Assembly (NCBI GenBank): GCA_944326625.1
Contig: CALVER010000030.1
Span: forward strand, 1 to 11,549
Direction of reading: 5' to 3'
Source of the DNA: Candidatus Gastranaerophilales bacterium
GTDB taxonomy: Bacteria > Cyanobacteriota > Vampirovibrionia > Gastranaerophilales > Gastranaerophilaceae
DNA length: 11,549 nt
This document shows, piece by piece, positions 6,492 through 11,549 of this stretch. The translations under genes were made by a program, and so were the position numbers. Positions within the stretch are counted from its first letter, which is position 1; each line of letters opens with the position of its first letter. The notes below the pieces were generated by a model. The model made no database searches. It was not told where the DNA came from and worked only from the letters and a program-made list of their open reading frames with translations.

Positions 6492-7535
6492 TTATAAGAA
6501 AGTTACGCCGCCGGTATAATAATTTGTAGGCGGCTCCTGAACAAACGGCAGGTCTGCCTGTTTTACAAGCGCCGAATTCTTCTCTTGAATTTCTTTTACA
6601 GAATCCAGGGCTTCAAAATATTGTGTACGTGCAGGTTCCGGCAGTTTATGAGGATCAAACTTCTCCTGCGGTAGAACGTAAATAGCTATGTCTTTAGGCT
6701 GCTTTGACTCAAATTTTGACTGGCATTTTGGATCATCTTTATATTTTTCAACAATTTCATCCAAAGTATTTTTTGCATCTTCATATCGCATTCCGGTAGA
6801 AGATACTTTATCATCCAATTGTTCTCTTGCGGCTTGTTGTTTTTCAGTCACCTCTTTCTCTTTGACGAGACCTGCTTTTTTCATTAATTCAGCAAGCTTA
6901 TCATTACCGTCGACCCTGGATAAAAATATACCTTTTGCGTCGTCAGGAATATCCGATGCAGCAGGGCCTGCAGCTTTGACTAATGCTTCATTATTATTAT
7001 TTATTTCTTCTTTTGCCGCAACGGCTTCCATATACTGCGTTCTTGCAGGTTCAGGTAATTTATTCGGATTGAATTGTTTTACTTCATAAGGTTTGGTATA
7101 AAGCATATTATGGATCCCGTCAGGTTCTTTTTGATTAGGATCAACAATTTTTTTACTAAAATACATGTCATCCGTGTATTTTGCACGTATATCATTTATA
7201 GTTTGCTCGGCATCTGAATATTTTATACCCGTTGATGAAACCAGCTCATCAAGTTTTGCCTTAGCTTCCAAATTCGCTTCAGTGGGTTCCTGTTTTACCC
7301 GGTCTAACAATTTTTTGCCTGCTTGTTTGTTAATTACAGGTAGTTCCTTTGATTCTAAGATTGGAGCAAAGTACTCTTTTATCTCAACACCGGCATTTCC
7401 TTTTTTGCCCAGTAATTTACCGATTTCAGCAGGATCAATATTCATTTTTTCTAATTTGTGTATGCCTACTTCCGGCTTATCATTCTGACCTATTATTCTT
7501 TTTTCAGGCACCTTTCCGTTAAAGTCAATTCCCAT
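6492..7535 (-). CDS. Unrecognised soluble protein with two internal repeat units
   Basis: The 347-residue product is hydrophilic, rich in Lys, Glu, Asp and Pro, and has no signal peptide or membrane segment. It contains a duplicated unit of roughly 90-95 residues: about 94-190 and 239-328. Each unit opens with a VSSTG(I/M)(K/R)Y-DA motif (99 and 244), continues as a charged helix with an (A/E)KY.DD element, contains the identical decapeptide KLPEPARTQY (159-168 and 297-306), and ends in E-ALVK(A/Q)A. Residues 1-80 are a separate region, and the C-terminus ends in a Tyr/Gly/Thr-rich tail. A perfect AAGGAG site lies 8 nt before the ATG. It is the second gene of a two-gene unit, 18 nt after the 99-residue gene, and is closed by a terminator. 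The family is unknown. A cytoplasmic or unconventionally exported role is possible. Confidence 0.85.
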   Translation of the reverse strand: MGIDFNGKVPEKRIIGQNDKPEVGIHKLEKMNIDPAEIGKLLGKKGNAGVEIKEYFAPILESKELPVINKQAGKKLLDRVKQEPTEANLEAKAKLDELVSSTGIKYSDAEQTINDIRAKYTDDMYFSKKIVDPNQKEPDGIHNMLYTKPYEVKQFNPNKLPEPARTQYMEAVAAKEEINNNNEALVKAAGPAASDIPDDAKGIFLSRVDGNDKLAELMKKAGLVKEKEVTEKQQAAREQLDDKVSSTGMRYEDAKNTLDEIVEKYKDDPKCQSKFESKQPKDIAIYVLPQEKFDPHKLPEPARTQYFEALDSVKEIQEKNSALVKQADLPFVQEPPTNYYTGGVTFL

Positions 7536-7553
7536 ATCTTGTACTCCTTTCTC

Positions 7554-7853
7554 TTAATTGAACTTCTTTATTACTGCATTTATTAATAGCAATACCGGAG
7601 ATAACACTAATGCAGCTTGCTTCAGTTCATGCGGAGCTTCATCTATTGTCTCCATATCCTCTTTTATTTCTTCAGGATTTAAAGCATAGTATGTTGACGC
7701 CGTCATTGGATTTAATTTTAATAATGTCCGCAATTGCTTCGCTGCCAAACTTTTCTCTTTTTCACTTTCTGACTTCGCCGGTACATCTTTTCGCTCCGCT
7801 CCTCCTCTGACAATACCAGGCTTTGTTTCGCCGTTTTGTATCCTGTTGTCCAT
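7554..7853 (-). CDS. Unrecognised 99-residue protein with hydrophobic C-terminus
   Basis: The N-terminal half (residues 1-40) is highly charged and probably disordered. Residues 40-75 look helical and acidic. Residues 78-95 (LKQAALVLSPVLLLINAVI) form a hydrophobic or amphipathic segment followed by KKFN, suggesting a tail that contacts membrane or a partner. A strong GGAGG ribosome binding site sits 8 nt before the ATG, and a near-consensus promoter with a roughly 100-nt leader lies upstream, so it is very likely expressed. It precedes the repeat-containing 347-residue gene by 18 nt; the two probably act together. I recognise no family. Confidence 0.8.
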   Translation of the reverse strand: MDNRIQNGETKPGIVRGGAERKDVPAKSESEKEKSLAAKQLRTLLKLNPMTASTYYALNPEEIKEDMETIDEAPHELKQAALVLSPVLLLINAVIKKFN

Positions 7854-7872
7854 CCTCGCGTCCTCCGTTTTT

Positions 7873-7889
7873 TAAGCACACATTGCTTA
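7873..7889. other. Small leader hairpin before the 99-residue gene
   Basis: TAAGCA (7873-7878) and TGCTTA (7884-7889) form a 6-bp stem with a 5-nt loop in the leader RNA. It ends about 7 nt before the GGAGG ribosome binding site on the minus strand. It may influence translation initiation. Confidence 0.35.
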
Positions 7890-7924
7890 TACTCTTATTA
7901 AAAATTTCCAGCACAAACTATTGC

Positions 7925-7957
7925 TATGGTTACACTTCGACCATACCATACCATACC
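7925..7957. repeat. Pentanucleotide repeat with alternative hairpin pairing at the transcript start
   Basis: On the minus strand the transcript begins with GGTATGGTATGGTATGG (7957-7941), three and a half copies of a 5-bp unit. It is followed by ACCATA (7930-7925), which can pair with TATGGT at any of three overlapping registers. The predicted transcription start falls in or next to the repeat. Copy-number change would shift the start site or the 5' structure. Confidence 0.6.
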
Positions 7958-7960
7958 GGC

Positions 7961-7989
7961 ATTATAACCGGGTTTCAGCCCTTTTTAAA
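7961..7989 (-). promoter_or_regulatory. Promoter of the two-gene unknown unit
   Basis: TTTAAA (7989-7984) and a perfect TATAAT (7966-7961) are separated by exactly 17 nt on the minus strand. Transcription should begin near 7954, leaving a leader of about 100 nt before the ATG at 7853. Confidence 0.8.
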
Positions 7990-8073
7990 CTAATCTTTAC
8001 ATTTCGTTACAATTGATGCATAAGTCAAATGTACTGAATAAAAAATCCGCGGCTCGTAAAATTTGCACAACAT

Positions 8074-8104
8074 GAGATCCTTCGGGCTTCACCCTCAGGA
8101 TGAC
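8074..8104. repeat. Dispersed interrupted palindrome (GAGATCC...GGATGAC)
   Basis: ATCCT pairs with AGGAT, and an inner GGG pairs with CCC, inside GAGATCCTTCGGG followed by CTTCACCCTCAGGATGAC. The same start and end recur in the unit at 8286-8313, and the right half CAGGATGAC is present at positions 1-9, cut by the window edge. These are non-coding hairpin modules. The stretch from 7990 to 8073 holds nothing else that I can identify. Confidence 0.65.
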
Positions 8105-8115
8105 TATAGTCATTG

Positions 8116-8223
8116 GCCCCCCACCCTAGCCCTCCCACCTTCACTACGTTTCGGAAACAGGGTCGCACAACTCGTTCCTCGTTGGCTCCCTTTGTTCCTC
8201 AAGGGGGGGAGGGGTGGGGGGGC
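8116..8223. repeat. Nested foldback element with C-rich and G-rich arms
   Basis: The outer arms are a C-rich block (8116-8136, CCCCCCACCC then CCCTCCC) and a G-rich block (8203-8223, G7-A-G4-T-G7), imperfectly complementary. Inside, GGAAACAGGG (8153-8162) faces CCCTTTGTTCC (8188-8198), and CAAC (8168-8171) faces GTTG (8181-8184). The element can fold into one long imperfect hairpin. The G arm could also form a G-quadruplex. Plus-strand reading frames over it are artefacts of this composition. Confidence 0.7.
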
Positions 8224-8243
8224 TTCCAGCCAAACAATAAATT

Positions 8244-8280
8244 CTTAGTGCCTTACTGCCTTAGTATCTTAGTAACTTTT
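8244..8280. repeat. 8-bp-period tandem repeat (right copy)
   Basis: CTTAGTGC, CTTACTGC, CTTAGTAT and CTTAGTAA follow one another, then CTTTTT. It is the second copy of the element at 47-83, about 8.2 kb away in the same orientation. It is located immediately after the foldback and before the 57-bp repeat. Confidence 0.8.
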
Positions 8281-8285
8281 TGCAT

Positions 8286-8427
8286 GAGATCCCGCAATAA
8301 ATGCGGGATGACGAATTGCGCTTGTCCAAAGCCAAATATGCTGTCCTGCCTTTGGCAATGCGTGATGGCGTGTAAAAATTGACCAATGTTAAGTGTAGTG
8401 TCCTGCCTCAGGCAGTACGGGATGACG
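8286..8427. repeat. Degenerate tandem repeat with exact 57-bp period
   Basis: Three 28-bp units start at 8286, 8343 and 8400, with 29-bp intervals between them. The first is a perfect hairpin (ATCCCGCA pairs with TGCGGGAT). The second and third share GTCCTGCCT...GGCA...CG.GATG.CG, about 22 of 28 positions, and fold through CTGCC/GGCAG-like stems. All end in GATG(A/G)CG. The two intervals also agree at about half of their positions, so this is an old tandem duplication rather than unrelated spacers. It lies directly downstream of the rbfA operon and contains no T-run terminator. Confidence 0.7.
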
Positions 8428-8444
8428 CAGCAGCATCTGACTTT

Positions 8445-8714
8445 TTACGGACAAAGGTTTTCCCAATCCGGTTCATCATCTTCTTCACCGGGTTCCGTTA
8501 TATGATCGCCGCTTTCAAGCATAACCATTAAGGTCAACTTTAACTGGCGCTTGTAATTTTCACGCGCTTTTTCGATTGTTTTGGCGCAAAACACAAAGCT
8601 CGGGATTTCTTTTATTTCAATATAGTGATAAGGATTTCCGTCAAAATCCAAATCCTCTCCCTCAATCAGCGTCCAATCCAAATTCAAATAATAGTCTAAA
8701 TCTTTATTAACCAT
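8445..8714 (-). CDS. Orphan HicB-like small protein
   Basis: From the ATG at 8714 this gives 89 residues; an upstream ATG at 8729 adds MTGLW but lacks a ribosome binding site and deepens the overlap with the preceding gene from 8 to 23 nt. AGG lies 7 nt before the chosen start. The pattern matches the HicB fold: a strand (LDWTLIEGE), a second strand with YHYIEIKEIPSFVFCA, a helix TIEKARENYKRQLKLTLMVML, then ESGDHITEP, where HicB proteins have E.P.C...G.T..EA......L....E.G..IPEP. The C-terminus is acidic (GEEDDEPDWE) and there is no DNA-binding domain. No hicA-type toxin is beside it. It may be a free-standing regulator or ligand-binding relic of a toxin-antitoxin pair. Confidence 0.65.
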   Translation of the reverse strand: MVNKDLDYYLNLDWTLIEGEDLDFDGNPYHYIEIKEIPSFVFCAKTIEKARENYKRQLKLTLMVMLESGDHITEPGEEDDEPDWENLCP

Positions 8715-9303
8715 CCAAAGACCTGTCATTAAGGGGTTGTGTAATCATAATACCTTCGCCGCCTATAACATCGGCTCTCTGACCGCTGATATAAAGATAA
8801 ACCGGCAAACTTGTATTTCTGTTAGCTGTTTTTATCACCTGATACAATCTTTTGTAAAGGCTATCCGTGCCGCCGCCGGTTTCAAAATCATAAGAAAGGT
8901 CAATTATAGCCTTATCGGGAAGTTCTCTGACCGCTATAACTTCAGTTCCGGCAGGAATTTCAGTATAAACGCCTCTGTCGCGTTCATTGGGTTTCGGGCC
9001 CGCAACAAGTGATTCTATAGCGAATTTAAGTTTTGTCCCGTCAATTTCCGGGTCATATTCACGCTTTACAGCTTTATAAACTTCTTCTCTGTTTTCATTT
9101 TGACCTATGAAAAACACATTTACGTATTCTTTTTCGGAATTAGCATCTGATTTCGGAACATCTTCTTCTGTTGTTCTTTCACTAACCGTAACATCATCCG
9201 GCGAGATTTCACCCGGATTCATAACATTAAGACCATACATGACCGCAACAACGGCCAAAACCATGCCCAGAATAACTAAAAATAATTTTTGTTTACCATC
9301 CAT
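8707..9303 (-). CDS. GerMN-domain membrane-anchored protein
   Basis: The 198-residue product has a single N-terminal membrane segment (about residues 7-25, LFLVILGMVLAVVAVMYGL), a charged low-complexity linker (30-58) and a GerMN domain (about 60-185). Domain hallmarks are VNVFFIG at its start, LVAGPKPNERDRGVYTEIPAGTEV, and the AIIDLSYDF strand. In Bacillus GerM such domains act in spore germination and sporulation; in many non-spore-formers, including Cyanobacteria, they occur in exported proteins linked to cell-wall enzymes. The domain here would face the periplasm. An AAAGGA site precedes the ATG by 7 nt, and the gene follows DUF2993 by 12 nt. Its stop overlaps the start of the HicB-like gene. 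The precise function is unknown. Confidence 0.85.
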   Translation of the reverse strand: MDGKQKLFLVILGMVLAVVAVMYGLNVMNPGEISPDDVTVSERTTEEDVPKSDANSEKEYVNVFFIGQNENREEVYKAVKREYDPEIDGTKLKFAIESLVAGPKPNERDRGVYTEIPAGTEVIAVRELPDKAIIDLSYDFETGGGTDSLYKRLYQVIKTANRNTSLPVYLYISGQRADVIGGEGIMITQPLNDRSLDG

Positions 9304-9315
9304 ACTTTAATCCTT

Positions 9316-10167
9316 TTAATCTTTTGGAACAACGATTATACCGCTTGCATAAACCTTATTATCGCGAACGTTTATGTTCTGAACCGTAAGGTTTGCATGT
9401 TTATTTTCCAGTATATTTAAAGAAAAATCAAGTGGGTTAATATAATTTATCACATGATCAAGTTGTTTCAAATCAATCAGCATATTGTTATTAACCAATT
9501 TTGTATCAGCTAAATCAATCTGGCCGCGTGAGACTTTCAAATCAGACACGAGTATAAGATTTTGGGTATGTTTTACAAACGGAATTGCGATTTTGAGGAT
9601 ATAGTAAAATTTATTATCTTTTATCTTAATCTGACTTGCGGCGACCCTGAAAACACCGAGACTGCTGCCGAGCATGTTCAAATCATCAATAACCTTTTTA
9701 TATCCCGCGCTTTGCATTGTATTATTAATATCGTCTTCGGTCATAACAGCCGAAAAAGATATGGGCATAGTTTCTTTTACGAGGGGATTTTTCGGGTCGT
9801 CAAAAGAAATATAGTTAAAGTCGCACAATGTAGCCATATCAAGTGCCGAAAAATAAACACCTTCCATGTTTATATTTCTGCCCCTGAATGACATGGATTT
9901 AAAAATGCCTTTTTTCAAATCTTTGACGCTGTAGGACGAAATACTTATACTAAATCTGCCGTCTATAGTTTTTTTAAGTTCTTTTTTAAAAATAGCTTCG
10001 GCAATACGGGTTGCGAGAAAATTCGAGCCGGTAGCAACGCTCATAAATCTGGACGCTCCCGAGCTTAAGTCATAAGGCGATGCGCATTCCATCCAAACAC
10101 AATTACCGGCATTGGCCTCGCAAAAACTTAAAAACAAAATTCCCAAACAAATTAAAAACTTTTTCAT
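9316..10167 (-). CDS. Exported DUF2993 (LmeA-like) protein
   Basis: A clear signal peptide, MKKFLICLGILFLSFCEANA, ends at an ANA/G cleavage site near residue 20. The mature 263-residue protein has the DUF2993 pattern of alternating beta strands: FSISISSYSVKDLKKGIFKSM near 70-90, ISFSAVMTEDDINNTMQS near 135-153, and C-terminal strands with INPLDFSLNILENK and VYASGIIVVPKD. DUF2993 proteins are frequent in Cyanobacteria and in actinobacteria (LmeA), where they act in envelope lipid or glycolipid metabolism. The fold resembles tubular lipid-binding proteins. The ATG overlaps the truB stop (ATGA), with an AAAAAGG site 7 nt upstream, so translation is coupled. A role in lipid handling is inference from the family. 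Confidence 0.75.
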   Translation of the reverse strand: MKKFLICLGILFLSFCEANAGNCVWMECASPYDLSSGASRFMSVATGSNFLATRIAEAIFKKELKKTIDGRFSISISSYSVKDLKKGIFKSMSFRGRNINMEGVYFSALDMATLCDFNYISFDDPKNPLVKETMPISFSAVMTEDDINNTMQSAGYKKVIDDLNMLGSSLGVFRVAASQIKIKDNKFYYILKIAIPFVKHTQNLILVSDLKVSRGQIDLADTKLVNNNMLIDLKQLDHVINYINPLDFSLNILENKHANLTVQNINVRDNKVYASGIIVVPKD

Positions 10168-11093
10168 ACAAATACCTTTTTGACTTTAATTTTATCACCG
10201 TCAACAATTGCCGCGGCATCTATTTTATTATTATAAATCAAAATCACAAAACCGTTACCTAATGCGGATTTATTTTCCAAAACCTGCCCCTGAATAACTT
10301 TTTTATGTTCAAAATCACTAATTTCAACTTTAGGCAAATCAATTACGTCCTGCGGATTAACCAAATTTTGCCCGACGATTTCGCATGACGACAAATCCTC
10401 AAGCTTTACGGAATTTTCAATACCGAACATGCCTGCCTTTGTTCTCACAAGATTTGCAAGATAGCCGCCGCAATTGAGTTTTGCACCCAAATCAAAAGCG
10501 ATTGACCTTATATACGTGCCTTTTGAACAATTAACAAGAATTTTTGCGATTTGATTATTTTCATCAAAATCCAGAAGCTCAATTTTGTAAATTTTCACAT
10601 TCCGCGGCTTAATCTCGACATTTTTTCCCTCGCGCGCGTAATCGTAAAGTTTTTTTCCGTTAACCTTGATTGCGGAATATATAGGCGGCATCTGGGAAAT
10701 TTCGCCCGTAAAACCGCAAAGTGCCGTTTCAACTTCACCCCGCGTAACCTTTTTATCAAATCGGGCGGTAATTTCACCTTCTCTGTCATAAGTATCGGTA
10801 TTTTTTCCAAATTGAACAGTTGCAATATACTCTTTATCGTCATTTAAAAATTCAATTAACCTTGTTGCTTTTCCGATACAAACGGGCAAAACACCTGACG
10901 CAAAGGGGTCGAGAGTTCCCGTGTGTCCGATTTGTTTAATTTTAGTGACGCGGCGGAGTTTTGCAACAACATCATGAGAGGTTATGCCCTCAGGCTTATA
11001 CACATTCAAAAATCCGAACAAAACTTTTCGGGATTCTTCGCACTCCGTAATTGACACAGCCGCATTTCCCATATTCCGCTCAGAATTACTCAT
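10164..11093 (-). CDS. truB: tRNA pseudouridine(55) synthase TruB
   Basis: TruB converts uridine 55 in the T-loop of tRNAs to pseudouridine. The 309-residue sequence has all family signatures: GFLNVYKPEGITSHDVV (27-43), the catalytic motif GHTGTLDPFASGVLP with Asp62, QMPPIYSAIKVNGKKLYDYA (134-153), CSKGTYIRSIAFDLG (189-203) and LVRTKAG (215-221). The C-terminal 70 residues form the usual small RNA-binding tail. The start is uncertain: the ATG at 11093 lies 8 nt after rbfA but far from GAGGGG; the ATG at residue 8 has only a weak GAGCGGA. The roughly 20 residues before the conserved core are not diagnostic. The rbfA-truB order is common in bacteria. Confidence 0.95.
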   Translation of the reverse strand: MSNSERNMGNAAVSITECEESRKVLFGFLNVYKPEGITSHDVVAKLRRVTKIKQIGHTGTLDPFASGVLPVCIGKATRLIEFLNDDKEYIATVQFGKNTDTYDREGEITARFDKKVTRGEVETALCGFTGEISQMPPIYSAIKVNGKKLYDYAREGKNVEIKPRNVKIYKIELLDFDENNQIAKILVNCSKGTYIRSIAFDLGAKLNCGGYLANLVRTKAGMFGIENSVKLEDLSSCEIVGQNLVNPQDVIDLPKVEISDFEHKKVIQGQVLENKSALGNGFVILIYNNKIDAAAIVDGDKIKVKKVFV

Positions 11094-11101
11094 AATAATA
11101 T

Positions 11102-11446
11102 TTACAGTTCCCCTCTGGAAATTTTATCAATAATTTCCGTGACCCTTGAACCTTTTTCAAATGAATCGCTGTAAACGAATTTCAATTCGGGTGTCAGGCG
11201 TAATCTTATACGTCTGCCGACTTCGTAACGAATTTTCGGGGTGCTTTTTTCAATAACCTCTTTGGATTTTTCTATTTGTTCCGGAGAACCCAAAACGCTA
11301 TATATAACCTTTGCAAACGAATTATCGTGAGAAACCTCAACATCAACAATAGACACAACGCCTTCCAGCCCTCTGATTTCTTTGCGAAGAATTTCAGAGA
11401 TGTCCCGCATAAGTTCTTTTCTGACGCGTTCGTTTCTTAATGTCAT
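11102..11446 (-). CDS. rbfA: 30S ribosome-binding factor RbfA
   Basis: RbfA binds the immature 30S subunit near the 5' helix of 16S rRNA and is needed for late maturation and cold growth. The family pattern is clear: RNERVRKELMRDISEILRKEI, shown here minus its last residue as RNERVRKELMRDISEILRKE, then VSIVDVEVSHDNSFAKVIYSV, ending with the KH-like RYEVGRRIRLRLTPELKFVYSD. I choose the ATG at 11446 (114 residues): it has AAGGAG at 11458-11453 with a 6-nt spacer. The upstream ATG at 11467 would add MNKKEKV but overlaps the TATAAT promoter element and has no ribosome binding site, so it should not be in the transcript. It is the first gene of the operon. infB and nusA, common neighbours, are not in view. 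Confidence 0.93.
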   Translation of the reverse strand: MTLRNERVRKELMRDISEILRKEIRGLEGVVSIVDVEVSHDNSFAKVIYSVLGSPEQIEKSKEVIEKSTPKIRYEVGRRIRLRLTPELKFVYSDSFEKGSRVTEIIDKISRGEL

Positions 11447-11465
11447 AACTTTCTCCTTTTTGTTC

Positions 11466-11474
11466 ATTATAACA
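11466..11474 (-). promoter_or_regulatory. Extended -10 promoter of the rbfA operon
   Basis: TGTTATAAT (11474-11466 on the minus strand) is a perfect extended -10. The -35 at a 17-nt spacing (GATTAA) is poor, as extended -10 promoters allow. Transcription would start near 11459, so the AAGGAG site is at the very 5' end and the leader is only about 12 nt. Confidence 0.65.
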
Positions 11475-11510
11475 TAAAATGAAAATTTTTAATCGCCGTT
11501 TGTAATTATC

Positions 11511-11539
11511 TTGACAAAAACATAAAAATAATATTTAAT
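11511..11539 (+). promoter_or_regulatory. Divergent plus-strand promoter at the right edge
   Basis: A perfect TTGACA (11511-11516) is followed after 17 nt by TTTAAT (11534-11539). It points away from rbfA, out of the window, so a plus-strand gene is expected just beyond 11549. AAAGGA just after the -10 would lie before or at the transcription start, so it need not be the ribosome binding site. Very high AT content makes chance matches easier. Confidence 0.5.
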
Positions 11540-11549
11540 AAAGGAAAAA

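Noticed and set aside
8063..8382. Two overlapping plus-strand reading frames with Pro/Gly-rich sequence
   Set aside because: Their composition comes from the C-rich/G-rich foldback and hairpin repeats; no ribosome binding site or family pattern.
8286..8427. CRISPR array (28-bp repeats, 29-bp spacers)
   Set aside because: Unit spacing fits, but the repeats differ strongly, the intervals resemble each other, there are only three units and no cas genes are in view.
11447..11467. Upstream rbfA start at 11467
   Set aside because: This ATG overlaps the TATAAT element and has no ribosome binding site, whereas the ATG at 11446 has AAGGAG at good spacing.

Overview
The window is an AT-rich bacterial chromosome segment in which every gene that can be supported lies on the minus strand, so it reads biologically from right to left. 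Low-GC Gram-negative-like content, a DUF2993/LmeA-type exported protein next to a GerMN-domain lipid-anchored or membrane-anchored protein, a flagellar basal-body operon and unusual intergenic repeats together suggest a non-photosynthetic relative of Cyanobacteria (Vampirovibrionia/Melainabacteria, possibly Gastranaerophilales). This assignment is an inference from gene content, not a database match.

Right block (11471 down to 8445): an operon-like run of rbfA, truB, a DUF2993 exported protein, a GerMN-domain membrane protein and a small orphan HicB-like protein. It starts at an extended -10 promoter that overlaps the first possible rbfA ATG. Genes are separated by 12 bases or less, or overlap (ATGA between truB and DUF2993). 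Ribosome and tRNA maturation genes are thus coupled to two envelope proteins. A divergent plus-strand promoter sits at the right edge.

Central intergenic region (about 8444 to 7990): no gene. It is filled with repeat modules: a 57-bp-period degenerate tandem repeat made of hairpin units, an 8-bp-period tandem repeat, a nested C-rich/G-rich foldback of about 108 bp, and a single GAGATCC...GGATGAC palindrome. Related modules recur at the extreme left end of the window.

Two-gene unit (7989 to 6451): a strong promoter with a roughly 100-nt leader, a 99-residue protein with a hydrophobic C-terminus, and a 347-residue soluble protein containing two copies of an approximately 90-residue unit. It ends at a clear intrinsic terminator. 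Neither protein is recognised.

Flagellar operon (about 6378 to 284): a possible sigma-28-like promoter, then fliE, fliF, a very divergent FliG-like gene, fliH, flhA and yidD. FliE and FliF build the MS ring and its rod junction; FliF has a cytoplasmic tail ending in a FliG-binding-like helix; FliH and FlhA belong to the export apparatus. The gene between fliF and fliH stands where fliG should be but has a new N-terminal region and no recognisable torque domain. fliI, fliJ, flgB and flgC are absent from their usual places, and YidD, a membrane-protein insertion factor, ends the operon.

Left edge (283 to 1): a near-consensus extended promoter and a perfect ribosome binding site start a reading frame containing a G9 tract. 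As written it stops after 15 codons, but a one-base gain in the tract would keep the frame open to the window edge. This is a candidate phase-variable gene, or a homopolymer sequencing error, or a gene start invaded by repeats.
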